Assembly: GCF_910592395.1 (NCBI RefSeq)
Contig: NC_088312.1
Coordinates: 15,637,792-15,701,791, forward strand
Length of the DNA stretch: 64,000 nucleotides
Origin: Lineus longissimus
Lineage: Eukaryota > Nemertea > Pilidiophora > Heteronemertea > Lineidae
Direction of reading: 5' to 3'
This document shows, piece by piece, positions 34,691 through 45,360 of the stretch; position 1 is the first letter of the stretch, and each line of letters opens with the position of its first letter. The position numbers and the translations under genes were made by a program. The notes under the pieces are model-generated. The model did no database searches. It saw only the letters and a list, made by a program, of their open reading frames with translations, and was not told the origin of the DNA.

Positions 34691-34969
34691 ACGTCCACGT
34701 GAAAGTCTATGGTCTCATTAGGGAGTTGTTTTTTTTATTCATGCGCGGTCCCCCCCCCCTCACAGTAGTTCCTAAAATCATTGATTTCTCGGTCCTCACA
34801 GTATGTCAGTGTTGATTCAGCAGTTGTTTTGGCAAAGACATGTTTTTTTGGAGTTTCTGAAACCTAGAGCGCTACTCAATAGGCGGCTAACAAGAAACTA
34901 CGCATTTTACTGTTGTTGCCAACGTATGTGTTTTGAATGTTACTGAAACCCAATGTTTAAATCGCGAGT

Positions 34970-35070
34970 TCCGCATGTAATTGTTTTACGGCCAATTTGA
35001 ATTTCGCGCGCGTTAGTTTGAGATGCGCCCTCTTTTCCGCTCCGGAGTTGTGACGTCAGCGCTTTCGCCT
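34970..35070 (+). promoter_or_regulatory. Orphan promoter-like GC segment
   Basis: TTTCGCGCGCG (an E2F-like site, about 35000), a reverse CCAAT (GGCCAATTTG, ~34990) and a perfect CRE-like TGACGTCAG (~35051) sit within 70 bp in otherwise AT-rich DNA. No gene start could be tied to it on either strand. Confidence 0.25.
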
Positions 35071-36019
35071 TTTTTGTGTGTTTTGAGAAATGTCCTTGCG
35101 GACCTTTCGTCTTTTTCGTGGGAATTTCTCCCTTTCGTGCTCATGTTTAGGCCAAGAGCATTTATAAACGAGGTAAATGATGATGTATAGATCTCCCATG
35201 CCCCATTTGAGTAATCGTTGTAAGCTGTGGACCCGAGAATTTGGGCCTGTATTGGTCGCTGTTTGTGCTCTGTCAGGCTGTTGCGAGCGCACCTCGGTGC
35301 ATGTGTCCGTCTACGGGCAGTGCATTGTCGGTGTACTAATGTATGTGGAGGACGTCTCCTGGGTGATCTCACAGCAGCGTATTGATTTCTCAGTGCTAAG
35401 TGAAGACATTTTTCTAAAACCATTTGCATTCTTGTATTTTCAGAAACAATTCAATTTGATGATTCAACAACAAAGATTTATCAAAAGTTACTCGGCTCTT
35501 GGTTTATTTCCTGATCCTTTCCGAAGCCATACCCGCACCAGTATGTGTACACTGAACTTGGGATGTGCGTCGGCCCCGTGTTGAAATGCCGTCCAGTGCC
35601 AGTTGGTGCGTTTTTCGTTGATTTGTGCAAAATTCAACATATCTCAAAAGCTCAATTGTTGACCCTCCATTTTTTTAATTTTTGTGTAGCGTAAGCAACT
35701 GTCTATCATGGGAGAATGGTCACTGTAAGAATTATTCAGGAAGAAATGTATAATATTTGGGGTTTTTCGTGATTGTCCGGCCCAATTGGCAATATTGCCA
35801 TTTGGGATGGTGAACAGAGCTAGGAGCAAATGCGACGCTTATGATTTATTTAAAGAAATAAAATGCCCGATTTAACATCCTGCAGAATCAGGGGAATCGG
35901 GCGTTTCCAGTGATATACGACACAAATGGGTTGTCCTCATGCATTCACTTTGGAAACGCATTTTAAAATAGATGTTACGTCCTGTTAATGGGGCGCGTCA
36001 TCATCGCGTACATTTGGGA
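35071..36019. other. No gene recognised
   Basis: Overlapping frames on both strands at about 35013-35584 lack family resemblance. An acceptor-like TTTTCAG at about 35440 is not matched by a convincing exon. Confidence 0.35.
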
Positions 36020-36128
36020 AAAACTCCCTGACGAGACCTATCCCATTTTTTCAACGTCGTTATCAGGAGGTCAAACAATGAGATCGGCGTTCACGTTGGC
36101 GTTCCGGGGGCTTTGCGAAAGCTCCCTA
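36020..36128. mobile_element. Degenerate relative of the 33917 MITE
   Basis: It contains AAACTCCCTGACGAGACCTATCCCAT, matching the interior of the 33917 copy, and ends with GGGGGCTTTGCGAAAGCTCCCTA, a diverged form of its right end. The left end has decayed. Confidence 0.5.
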
Positions 36129-36599
36129 TTGATTCACCCTGTAGCGCAAAATCTCTTTATATAGATAAAGCAGACAATGGGTAATGTGTATCACGACGAC
36201 TTGCCAAGGGGCATTGAGATTTGAATATCAATTTAGTGCTGCATAAAGGACCGTGCACTGCCATAGCGTACACGTTTTTGATCACTAATCGACAAACAAC
36301 TTTCTCTTTTGACCTAGAGCGATATTTCAACTGTGCAGATTGCCCCATCGTGTATTAATTAAATAACGTCTCAAAATAAGTAAGACATGGACATAAAGTT
36401 TAATCAATACCTGGCATAAAGGACATTCATCGTACAAAAGATAAACGAGGATAAACCCGGTATTCGAATATGTCCGAACATCTATACAATGCGTTCGACC
36501 AATATATATATAAAATAGATTATTTTTATGGCAAACGACTGGTGATCGACGAGTAAAGGAGTTCTGGGACAGACACACGCCCTGAATGATTAGGATTCA

Positions 36600-37230
36600 A
36601 CCCAAAGTAGAATCGGTAGAGGATGTGATGACTCTGTGAAGGACCAATACATTAGGATAACGCTGTGACGGAGGGACCAAAACAATAGGATATAGGAACC
36701 CTAGGATCGGTAGGCGATGTGATTTCGATAACTCTGTGACGGAGGGACTAATAGATTAGGATATAGGAACCCTGAATAGGATCAGTAAGGGATGTGATAA
36801 CGCTGTGACGGAGGGACCAATACATTAGCATATAGGAACCCTAGGATCGATAGGTGGTGTGATTTTGATAACTCGGTGACGGTGGGACCAAAACATTCGG
36901 ATACAGGAACCGTGAATAGGATTAGTAAGGGATGTGATAACGCTGTGACGGAGGGACCAAAACAATAGGATATAGGAACCATAGGATCGGTAGGCGATTT
37001 GATTTCGATAACTCTGTGACGGAGGGACTAATAGATTAGGATATAGGAACCCTGAATAGGATCAGTAGGCGATGTGTCAACTCAGTGACGGAGGGACTAA
37101 TAGATTAGGATACAGGAACCCTGAATAGGATCAGTAGGCGATGTGTCAACTCAGTGACGGAGGAACAAATACATTAGGATATAGGACCCCTAAATAGGGT
37201 CAGTATAGGTGATGTGATAACTGTGATAAA
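36600..37230 (+). repeat. ~70-bp minisatellite organised as 140-bp dimers
   Basis: GTGACGGAGGGACCAA-type blocks occur at 36667, 36738, 36807, 36878, 36947, 37018 and 37087. Successive spacings alternate around 71 and 69, so every second copy is exactly 140 bp away. Alternate monomers carry ATTTCGATAACTC or GATAACGCTG before the block. Confidence 0.88.
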
Positions 37231-37799
37231 GTAGGATACTGAAACCTAAAAACACATCAATCATTTTTGTGCTATCTACCAATATCTCAAAAGAAAAGTT
37301 ACGATTGCTGACTCGTTGATGAATTTTTACAAATTGTTCGAGGCACGCATTAACTGACAAAAGCCTAAATGCAAATGTTTGAACAGATATACAGTTTTGT
37401 GCGGTTTCCAAGGCGACCAATACATCATAATATTATGTGGTGGTCAAATTCACAAATTGATGATAAGGACAGTGTGTGCATCGAAATGGATACTCTATTG
37501 TTAATCTTTACCTTATGCTTTCTGGACAATTGTTATTTCTGTCTCCTTAAGTGAAGTTGTGTTCAAAAAGGTCAGATATATAAGGACATTCCGGATTAAG
37601 CTGGTTGACTTCAAAATAAAATGGGGATGCGTTGACATGAGTATGCCTCGTTCATTGGGAGAAACTTTCCTTGTTACCGTTACCGCGTGTACTTTTATCT
37701 AACACTGGGCTTGGTTGCTATTCTACTTGGGATTTATAAAGCTAGAAATATAACTGAAATAAAAACTGTGAAGGCCCCAGTTGAGGTTTAAATATATCA
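37231..37799. other. Upstream flank of the membrane-protein gene
   Basis: No separate gene is supported. Just before the ATG at 37800 there is a TTTAAATATATC run that could act as a TATA-type element. Confidence 0.35.
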
Positions 37800-39310
37800 A
37801 TGGCTGTCACTAAGGGAAGTGAGAAGAAGGCCTCCAGAGGGTCGGGTTTGGTGTTGTCGGTCGATTCAGAAGCGGGCAGAGACGCTGGCGTGATGCGGCA
37901 GCGGGATTCCGCTGTGATCCAGCAACCGAATCATGAGACGTTGACTATGGGGGTGACCGTGGTAGAAGAGAATGGCTATGATGTGACCGATGGCACCCTG
38001 GAGTCACGGTGTGAAGCCTGTCGCCAAACAGTCGGCGTGAGGTGGCTCAGCTTTCTGGTCCTCTTTATTCTTGATTTCGCCGAATTCATATTCGACTGGT
38101 TGTTCTTTTACGAAACGGTCACAATCCGCAAAGGACTTGTTTTTGACGCTCCAGAGCCTGCGCTGATATGGACACTCCTTGGTCTCTGTTCGTTGGGTAC
38201 TTTCATTTTTATCGTGGAGACCTGGAATGTCCATCAAGCGCAGGTGAACAAAAGGCCGTGGTCGTTTGGATACACACCAACTTTGATTGACGTTTGGCTT
38301 GTCAACATCCCCAGTGGTATCATCAACGTCAAAATAGCAGCCTGTTATGAGACTGCCATCAGCTACATCCAGCTGGCAAAAGCTTTGGCTGCTATGTTGC
38401 TTGTGCTCGTAAAAATCATCAACGCCATTGTTGGCTATTGACAAGAATCACGCTTGAGATCGCGATACAATCGAACGGGAAAGAAAGCCAGTGATTTGCC
38501 AAGAGTCGTGAAACTGCTTATTCTTGTGGGAGTAATTACTATTCATCTGCTCGAGTTTGGTGTTGGCGCTCACTCATATGACTACCATCAAGCATCGCAG
38601 CAACACATTAATCAGGATCCGCGTCCCTTCCAGCTGGGAAGAGGTCGTACTGGACACAGGCAAGTATTTTGATAGAGTTTCGGTGTATTTACAACACCCT
38701 TCATTTTCTGAGCCTTGCAGTATGGAGTCCGTTTCGAATCGCTGGATGCAGCTCAATGCCATCAATGATGTGATCGAGGCGGAGGAGCAAGGACTTTTGA
38801 TTCGCTTCGGCCATGTGAAAGCGGACATCAGAAATCAATACTTCTATGTTGCGAAGATTTGGCCATACCAGATCAAAACTACAAGTGAACACTGCTATCA
38901 CAGGGACTTATTAACATGTGAACTGAACGAACTAAACTGTCGTTCTATAAACACAATTGTGAGCAAAGCGGACAACTTTACTCTGCGGTTGTTGTTTGAG
39001 CCTGCATTAGAATTCGTACTCGTTGGTAACATTAACTTCAACGGGCATGCTATGACCTATTCAAAATGTATACCGTTTAGCGGCAATGAAAACACCATGA
39101 ATAAACTGATTGGGACACTGCATTATTTCAGACATTCGTGCGGGTGATCATCCACTCTCTTTCCAAAAGGATACAACTCAATTCTATGTGCCAGACAGTG
39201 ACGGAATGAGGAATGTGTCGGAGGCGTGGTATACGGGCATATTCAACTGCAAGTCCCAAGGATATTCTGCTCCAACCTTCAGTGAATATGTCACTGTCCG
39301 TACCTGCTGA
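37800..39310 (+). pseudogene. Broken multi-pass membrane protein gene
   Basis: A 213-codon frame starts at 37800. After a polar N-terminus (~80 residues) come hydrophobic segments WLSFLVLFILDFAEFIFDW, ALIWTLLGLCSLGTFIFIV and a third around IINVKIAACYETAISYIQLA..MLLVLVKI. A TGA at 38439-38441 ends it. The same frame then stays open to 38672 with another hydrophobic segment, VVKLLILVGVITIHLLEFGV. Sense then passes to a second frame (38557-39147: Cys-containing, probably extracellular, VSVYLQHPSFSEPCSMESVS) and a third (39110-39310, ending SEYVTVRTC). One stop and two shifts within ~500 codons point to a pseudogene, although stop readthrough plus an unseen intron is not excluded. From memory, the NIPSGIIN..AISYIQLAKA region resembles an uncharacterised invertebrate membrane family; I cannot name it. 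Confidence 0.55.
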
Positions 39311-39789
39311 GTGTTATAGTCGCCAGCCTGGAGATATCGGCACAACAAGACCTAGTGTGTTTTCGGTTTATGCCCACGGCACTATGCCCTAACCCTGAGG
39401 GAGTTGTCAGCATGTCGTGGCCTTCCAGTTGATAGGCTCATTGGTCATGAGTTGAGTCAACTGACCAAGCCAGTATTCAACTGTTACAAGCAATTACCCG
39501 TGCTCTGCACGGAGTTTTGGGCATAATAGTGTAGAGTCGAAGGTTATGAAGTGCCGCTCATGTGGTGTTATGTGAAGCTGCTTGTGGCGGCGTGCTGGAT
39601 ATTTACTAAATGCAATTTTTTAGATAAACGTTGTATACACTTTTAACTGAAGTATCTTCTGCCTAAAAATTTGTACTGAAAATCTGGGCTGAACGACATC
39701 ACGGTTTGAAATTCTGTATTTTGTTGATATTGTGAACCATAAAAGTGTACTTCGAAAATGAGAAAGGCAACTTGTTTATGACTATGTCA
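39311..39789. other. No gene recognised
   Basis: This is the downstream flank of the broken membrane-protein gene. No feature is supported. Confidence 0.35.
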
Positions 39790-40022
39790 TTGATTATAAT
39801 GGCAAACGCCTTTCGTAATAAGATTTGGAAATTTGTACTTGAGTTTGAAACTTTCTAATTGTGTAAATATGAATACGTATTAAACCATAAATTTCAGTAT
39901 TGCTAATGTGAAGACAAAATAAACACTATGGATACAAAATGTCAGCAAAATTCGTTCGAATAATAACTGCACTACGGCATTGTGTAGAACGTAATTTCAT
40001 ATCAGAAACGGCGTACCCCTAG
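39790..40022. mobile_element. MITE copy related to 29832-30072
   Basis: It shares AATAACTGCACTACGGCATT and the ACGGCGTACCCCT end. The left end (GGCAAACGCCTTTCGTAATA) is a decayed form of the inverted terminus. Confidence 0.5.
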
Positions 40023-40621
40023 TAAGATAACAGTGTTGGCAATTGTCTTGGGGTCTGTCAAATCCCCGGGGACAAATCTGTAAAATCTGCATCAACAATG
40101 TACGTATACCACGTACTCATCAATTGGTCCTCCAATATCGGGAACAAACAAAATTCTTTAAAAAGTCGTGTTGGCAACTCGTTAAACAATAACAAGCCTT
40201 TTAAGGCGACGAAAGTTCAATTGCTGCAGGCAAGTCGACAGGATGGTGTTGAGTCAGGTGGGGCAATTGTTGACACGTTAGTTGACACGTTGCGGTTTAC
40301 AAATATGTCGATGCCAGGTGACATCGTATCTATATGGCCTTCTAAAGCTCGCCTGAAATGACCGCCGACGGATGCAACTTGGAACCCCCTTCCCCCTCGA
40401 AAAATCCTAGATCCACGTCTGAGAAAGGTGTATTTCTGCTCCAAAATACGAAATTACAGGAAAAGAGTTACTGCTCTAGCAGCTGCATACTTAGCGAGAA
40501 TCGGAATTTGGCCAAAAAAAGCTATCGGGAAGCGGGATATAGCCATTTTTATAACGGGGCGTTGTTATCCCCCCCCCCCTCCCTCCATCATGTCCATACG
40601 AGTTCACTAAAAACGCGGCGT

Positions 40622-41281
40622 AAGGCACCTATTCCATAGAGGTATACGGTATACTACACTATACGCGAACAATGGCTTCACAAAGGGTGCATGACCATGA
40701 AACTATTGTTCGCGTATAGTATAGTATAGGGGAATAGGTGCCTAAGGCACCTTCTCCATAGAGCTATACCCTATACTATACTATATGCGAACAATAGTTT
40801 CATGGTCATGCACCCTTTGTGAAGCCATTGTTCGCGTATAGTGTAGTATAGGGTATAACTCTATGGAGAAGGTGCCTAAGGCACCTATTCCATAGAGCTA
40901 TACCCTATACTATACTATACGCGAACAATAGTTTCATGGTCATGCACCCTTTGTGAAGCCATTGTTCGCGTATAGTGTAGTATAGGGTATAGCTCTATGG
41001 AGAAGGTGCCTGAGGCACATATTCCATAGAGGTATACCCTATACTATACTATACGCGAACAATAGTTTCATGGTCATGCACCCTTTGTGAAGCCATTGTT
41101 CGCGTATAGTGTAGTATACCGTATACCTCTATGGAATAGGTGCCTAAGGCACCTATTCCATAGAGCTATACCCTATACTATACTATACGCGAACAATAGT
41201 TTCATGGTCATGCACCCTTTGTGAAGCCATTGTTCGCGTATAGTGTAGTATACCGTATACCTCTATGGAATAGGTGCCTAA
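40622..41281. repeat. Five tandem ~134-bp palindromes
   Basis: Each unit runs AAGGCACCTATTCCATAGAG, then CTATACTATACTATACGCGAACAAT, a ~30-bp centre (TTTCATGGTCATGCACCC..), and the inverted arms back to ATAGGTGCCT. Starts lie at about 40621, 40743, 40877, 41011 and 41145, so the last four are 134-136 bp apart and the first is 122. The centre of the first unit is inverted relative to the other four. There is no coding sequence. Confidence 0.93.
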
Positions 41282-41618
41282 GAGTTGTGCTTATATTCTC
41301 GGAAATCTCCGGCCACATTCTGGGCAATGGTTCTTCATTAACCAGCTGTGTTGACATATTTTGTTTCACTCTGTATTGCGAGATTCCCGAAAATAGAGTT
41401 TGTATTGGGGAAGTAAGTTGCAGTCGTTCTCCGACTTCATTACAATTTTCTGGTGATGTTATGCATATATTGAATTAATTTAATTGACAAACGTTTTATA
41501 TTATTCCACTTGCATCATTACAATAATATTGGACCAGTGCGCACATTAGACGGATATAGCGATGCGGGCCAATCAAAACATTTCCAACTCTAAACTGACA
41601 GTGTTACCTACATGTCTA

Positions 41619-42440
41619 TGGGCGGTTATTACCGCAAATAAAGACAAACCAAAGCAAATACACTTGTGTAGCATATCAAGGACACGTAGATTGATACTCC
41701 TATGTGTGCCACATCAAAGACATCTGGAATGCATGTTTTGTTTTTGTTTGATACAGCATACAGATAAAACTAGACCGCAACCTCCCTGGGATAGACAGTT
41801 GTTTTCATGAGCCATACACAGCACAGATAAGACATGACCGCAATACCTCTCTGGACCATACACCACGTCAAAGATAACGATGCGAAGTCAACAGGCGGCG
41901 CCACCGTCTTGGGAAAAGTAAAAACGATTTCGACAACTATAGGTTTTTGTTGATATAAGCGACTAGCGGGAAAATGCACATGTGTTGTTATGTCACTATT
42001 GCATCTATTCGTAGTAGACTGTCGTATTTTGAGATCCCCTTTCTTTTCAACATCATCAATCATACTAGTATATCATAACCATGGATAGAGATAAGTTAGA
42101 AAACTGTGTCAACCTCCTTCAACAAGTTGTTGGAATAATGGGGAGAGAGGTGGCGAATAACAACAACGTCAACAGGCATACGGCCGCCAGCAATCTACAG
42201 TGGCGCCGCCTGTTGACTTCGCATCGTTATCTTTGACGTGGTGTATGGTCCAGATGTCTTTGATGTGGCACACATAGGAGTATCAATCTACGTGTCCTTG
42301 ATATGCTACACAAGTGTCTTTGCTTTGGTTTGTCTTTATTTGCAGTAATAACCGCCCAGGAGTATCAATCTACGTGTCCTTGATATGCTACACAAGTGTC
42401 TTTGCTTTGGTTTGTCTTTATTTGCGGTAATAACCGCCCA
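41619..42440. mobile_element. Non-autonomous DNA transposon with long TIRs, TA duplication
   Basis: Ends are TGGGCGGTTATTACCGCA and its inverse, with TA outside each (41617-41618, 42441-42442). The left arm (to about 41913) and the right arm (from about 42199) are inverted copies. The left arm carries an extra ~110-bp segment, and the outer ~83 bp of the right arm, including the TIR, is duplicated in tandem. The core (41914-42198) has a promoter-like stretch and a start codon at 42081 (MDRDKLENCVNLLQQVVGIM). This resembles the first exon of the element at 24505, so it is probably a deletion derivative of that family. The superfamily is not recognised. Confidence 0.75.
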
Positions 42441-42877
42441 TACAAGCCTGCGTTTCGACCGAGTGTGCAGGTATGGTGCGAGTTGCTTGTATAAAGTGTA
42501 CCTGAATTATTTCTTGGCGCGTAATACTCGTTATTATAACTATTAACTGTCTTTGTCGCTGTCCCGGCTCACAAAGGATCGGTACAGTATATGAATAGGC
42601 CTACCTATTTGGACAGCTCGGATAGTGAAAGACCATGCTTTAATTGTTACTAAAAACGCCAATGCGCGTCAAACCTGAAAAAAAACCCATCTAATTGATG
42701 TGTTCATTGATTGATGGCCCGATAATATTGAAATGGCTACTTTGACTCAAACGGTTAATCGTACAGAAAAAATCCAATCCCGCCGCTCACGATCCAATAT
42801 TTCCGAATCGTACTAAATAAATAGGACCGGTTCTATCCACTACAATTTTTATCCTAGGAACATATTTCATCCAATTT

Positions 42878-42947
42878 CCCGTCGTTCACGATCAAACTTT
42901 TTGGTCATATTTTTTTGGTCAAATTAAATTTGATCGTGAACGGCGGG
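42878..42947. repeat. 70-bp hairpin
   Basis: CCCGTCGTTCACGATCAAA and TTTGATCGTGAACGGCGGG are inverted with one mismatch. A third related motif, CCCGCCGCTCACGATCCAA, lies at about 42779. Confidence 0.7.
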
Positions 42948-43666
42948 CATAAGCCGACTTCGGACGGCGATCCTTTGTTCAAGGGTCAGTGCAAACTTCT
43001 TCGAATTTGTCTATCAACGTAATGACGTAATTGGTGAAATAACAACGAGTAGTAGTGAAACAATATTGCGCAATGTTATTTTGGTAGAAGGATGTGGCAG
43101 TGAAGGGACTGTGTGCATGCACTTGAGGGAGTGTGTTCATCCAGATAGGCATGTTTGAAGAAGAGGAATCGGCTCCAAAACAATTTAAACAATGAGTGCG
43201 CACACTCAGAAGATGTCACTCGTCAGAAGGCCTTAGCTGACTTTGGACAATGCCTAGAGACACCACGATCTGGTCAGCACCAAAACAAACTTCTTCGAAT
43301 TCGTCTATTTATAGGACCTTTGCATCATTGCCAGATATGCCGGCACCACCTAGGGTCGCCAAAACCGACCATGTTTACAATAGATCTTCACAGAAAAGGA
43401 TGCATCTTGGCTCGAGACCACATTCGAAAGTCGGTCAGCCGGTAGCATATGTGTGCACAGCATGATGCACTGTCAAGATGTTTTACCAAATACAATTTTT
43501 TAAAGGATATTTGATTGACGGGACGCAATAGCATCGGCCAGCATAACCACGGCAATGACGGCATGAAAGAGGCTCGGCATCTCCAGCACATATCGTTTAA
43601 GATATGTTTCAAATCAGTTGCAAAAAAAAGTTCTACCACTTACATGTATTTCTTTTTGTTTTGTAG

Positions 43667-43801
43667 ATTATGATTGCATTGGGTTACCGAATCTTGGTAA
43701 CTCATGTTTTTTAAATGTGGCATTGCAGGCCCTCCGTGCCACCCCTGGGGTTTTTAATGCCACTCGTGCCCACACTCAGTGTTTTGAAGAATGTAAAATC
43801 C
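43667..43801 (+). CDS. Exon with ubiquitin-specific protease Cys box
   Basis: The exon is bounded by a strong acceptor (TTTTTGTTTTGTAG|AT) and donor (ATCC|GTAAGTATT). It encodes DCIGLPNLGNSCFLNVALQA, then LRATPGVFNATRAHTQCFEE. GLxNLGNSCFLNxxLQxL is the signature of peptidase family C19 (USP deubiquitinases); the Cys of NSC is the catalytic nucleophile. The donor leaves phase 1 and joins the exon at 44661 without a stop. Upstream exons and the His box were not found, so this could be a fragment of a host gene, a retained pseudogene or a transposon-captured piece. The open frame and good splice sites favour a functional or recent exon. Confidence 0.65.
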
Positions 43802-44660
43802 GTAAGTATTTACTAAAATTTTAATACAGCCTTTTATTTTACAATAAAATACTCTTACTACTGTTGTCCATTCATGATAAATTATTTGTCCGCATCGTTT
43901 TTGGGCTATGGATAATGGAGTGTAAACGAGTGGACTGGATGGTCAAACTTTTTCAATACAAATTTTTGATTTAATTGATCTGTTATCGCTTGGAATTGAA
44001 AGTCATGGCATCGGTCGTTTTTTTTAAAAGACTGCTTGTCATTTTTTGGCATGTGATATTTGACCGATTAGATCCTAACCGGCCGATATCCGACCACTGA
44101 TTTTTGTCTGGTTTCCTAGCCCAGCTGCCTGCCTGTACGTACCTAATCTCAAGCAACACCATCGCCATCATGAAACTAAGGCTGGTTTTCGGGCGGTTTA
44201 GGGATATGCAATATACTTGTTTTCATCCGTTTGATGAAATAATACTAGTGAAATTAATTAGCTGTCTTGTACATGGGGGGAGGGCATTTGGAGGTCGTTT
44301 GGGGTGAAAATTGCTGAAATACTGGGAAACACTAAAAAAAATTCAAGGATTTAAAGTGTTAAAACAGAATAAAATCTTTTTTTCATCTGACTCTGAGTTG
44401 GGCTTTGTGCTGGGTCAAACTTCTTTTCTTAAAATTCATACATTTTTGATGTATGAAGTTCAACTTCATACACAAGCTCAGCTCCTGCATCATCCAGTCC
44501 ATAAAGCTTTTTACTTCTCGTGCTACATGTATGTAAAGGCAAAAAAGGTTTGACTGTCATTGTCTGCACTTAGACAGCCGCAGAAACGTTTCTTATGTCT
44601 TTATGATGAATATGATTGTCGAAATGTTTTCAAAGGATTCAAATTGTTATTTTTTTGCAG

Positions 44661-44735
44661 AGTGTGTGATAAACATGTGTAAAGAAACCTTTCGTAAGAA
44701 GCCAGAAGAGCTTTACAACAATCTTGGACTGGGAG
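44661..44735 (+). CDS. Following exon of the USP-like gene
   Basis: The acceptor TTTTTTTGCAG and donor GGGAG|GTAAGAA bound 75 bp. Joined in phase 1 to the preceding exon it stays open: CVINMCKETFRKKPEELYNN then LGLG. The peptide has no motif of its own. A candidate next acceptor at 44878 leads to a stop after about ten codons, so the gene cannot be followed further here. Confidence 0.5.
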
Positions 44736-45209
44736 GTAAGAAACATGCAATTTTTAAATTGCCTTTTAACCATTCATGACTCTTCTCCATCAGTTCATCT
44801 TCCGACTTCGTCATGGACAATTTGCACAGCAAACAGCAATTAGATACCTTTCATTTGACAAATGTTATGTTATTTCAGATGGAGGCCATCATAAACTTCT
44901 TGTAGGATGAGTTGCCGCAGACAGAGATGAAAACCATGATGAATGTCTGTGAGCCAGAGGTGGGTCTGAAATTTGACAAATGGTCCGCCTAATTGATGGT
45001 ATCTCTCCATGAAAGTACAGCACATGACAGGCGAGAAACTTGAAGCGAATTGGGTTAAACTGACCGGCTGCAACCAAATACAGTGCCTAGAGATGATTTG
45101 GATCACTTCATGCATTGTCCTGTCGATAGTCATGAAACAATAAAAGACCTACATACAGAGATGGGTACATTTTCAGGCATATGGAATAATTTCTGCTCAG
45201 AGGAACGAT

Positions 45210-45360
45210 GTGGCACAACGTTTGAGCATCAACATTGTGATCGGGAGGTCCTGGGTTCGATACCCGGCATGTGCCACTTTGTAACTCTTGCCTTCTGGAT
45301 AGGCTGGGTAATGAAAGCTCTTTTAAAGCGCCATATAAAACTCCTTGTTATTATCGTTAT
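45210..45360 (+). mobile_element. tRNA-derived SINE
   Basis: The 5' part is tRNA-like: GTGGCAC (45210) and GTGCCAC (45271) could form a 7-bp acceptor stem, and CTGGGTTCGATACCCGG (45251-45267) is a T-arm with a pol III B box (GGTTCGATACC). The A box is degenerate, and three extra bases between T-arm and acceptor argue against a working tRNA. A tail follows (ATAAAACTCCTTGTTATTAT) that is typical of SINE 3' ends. Confidence 0.7.

Noticed and set aside
35013-35584. Overlapping ~135-codon frames on both strands
   Set aside because: Neither shows a known domain; open frames on both strands of a GC-rich segment are expected by chance.
36600-37230. CRISPR-like regular repeat
   Set aside because: Repeats are contiguous ~70-bp monomers without unique spacers and the context is animal DNA.
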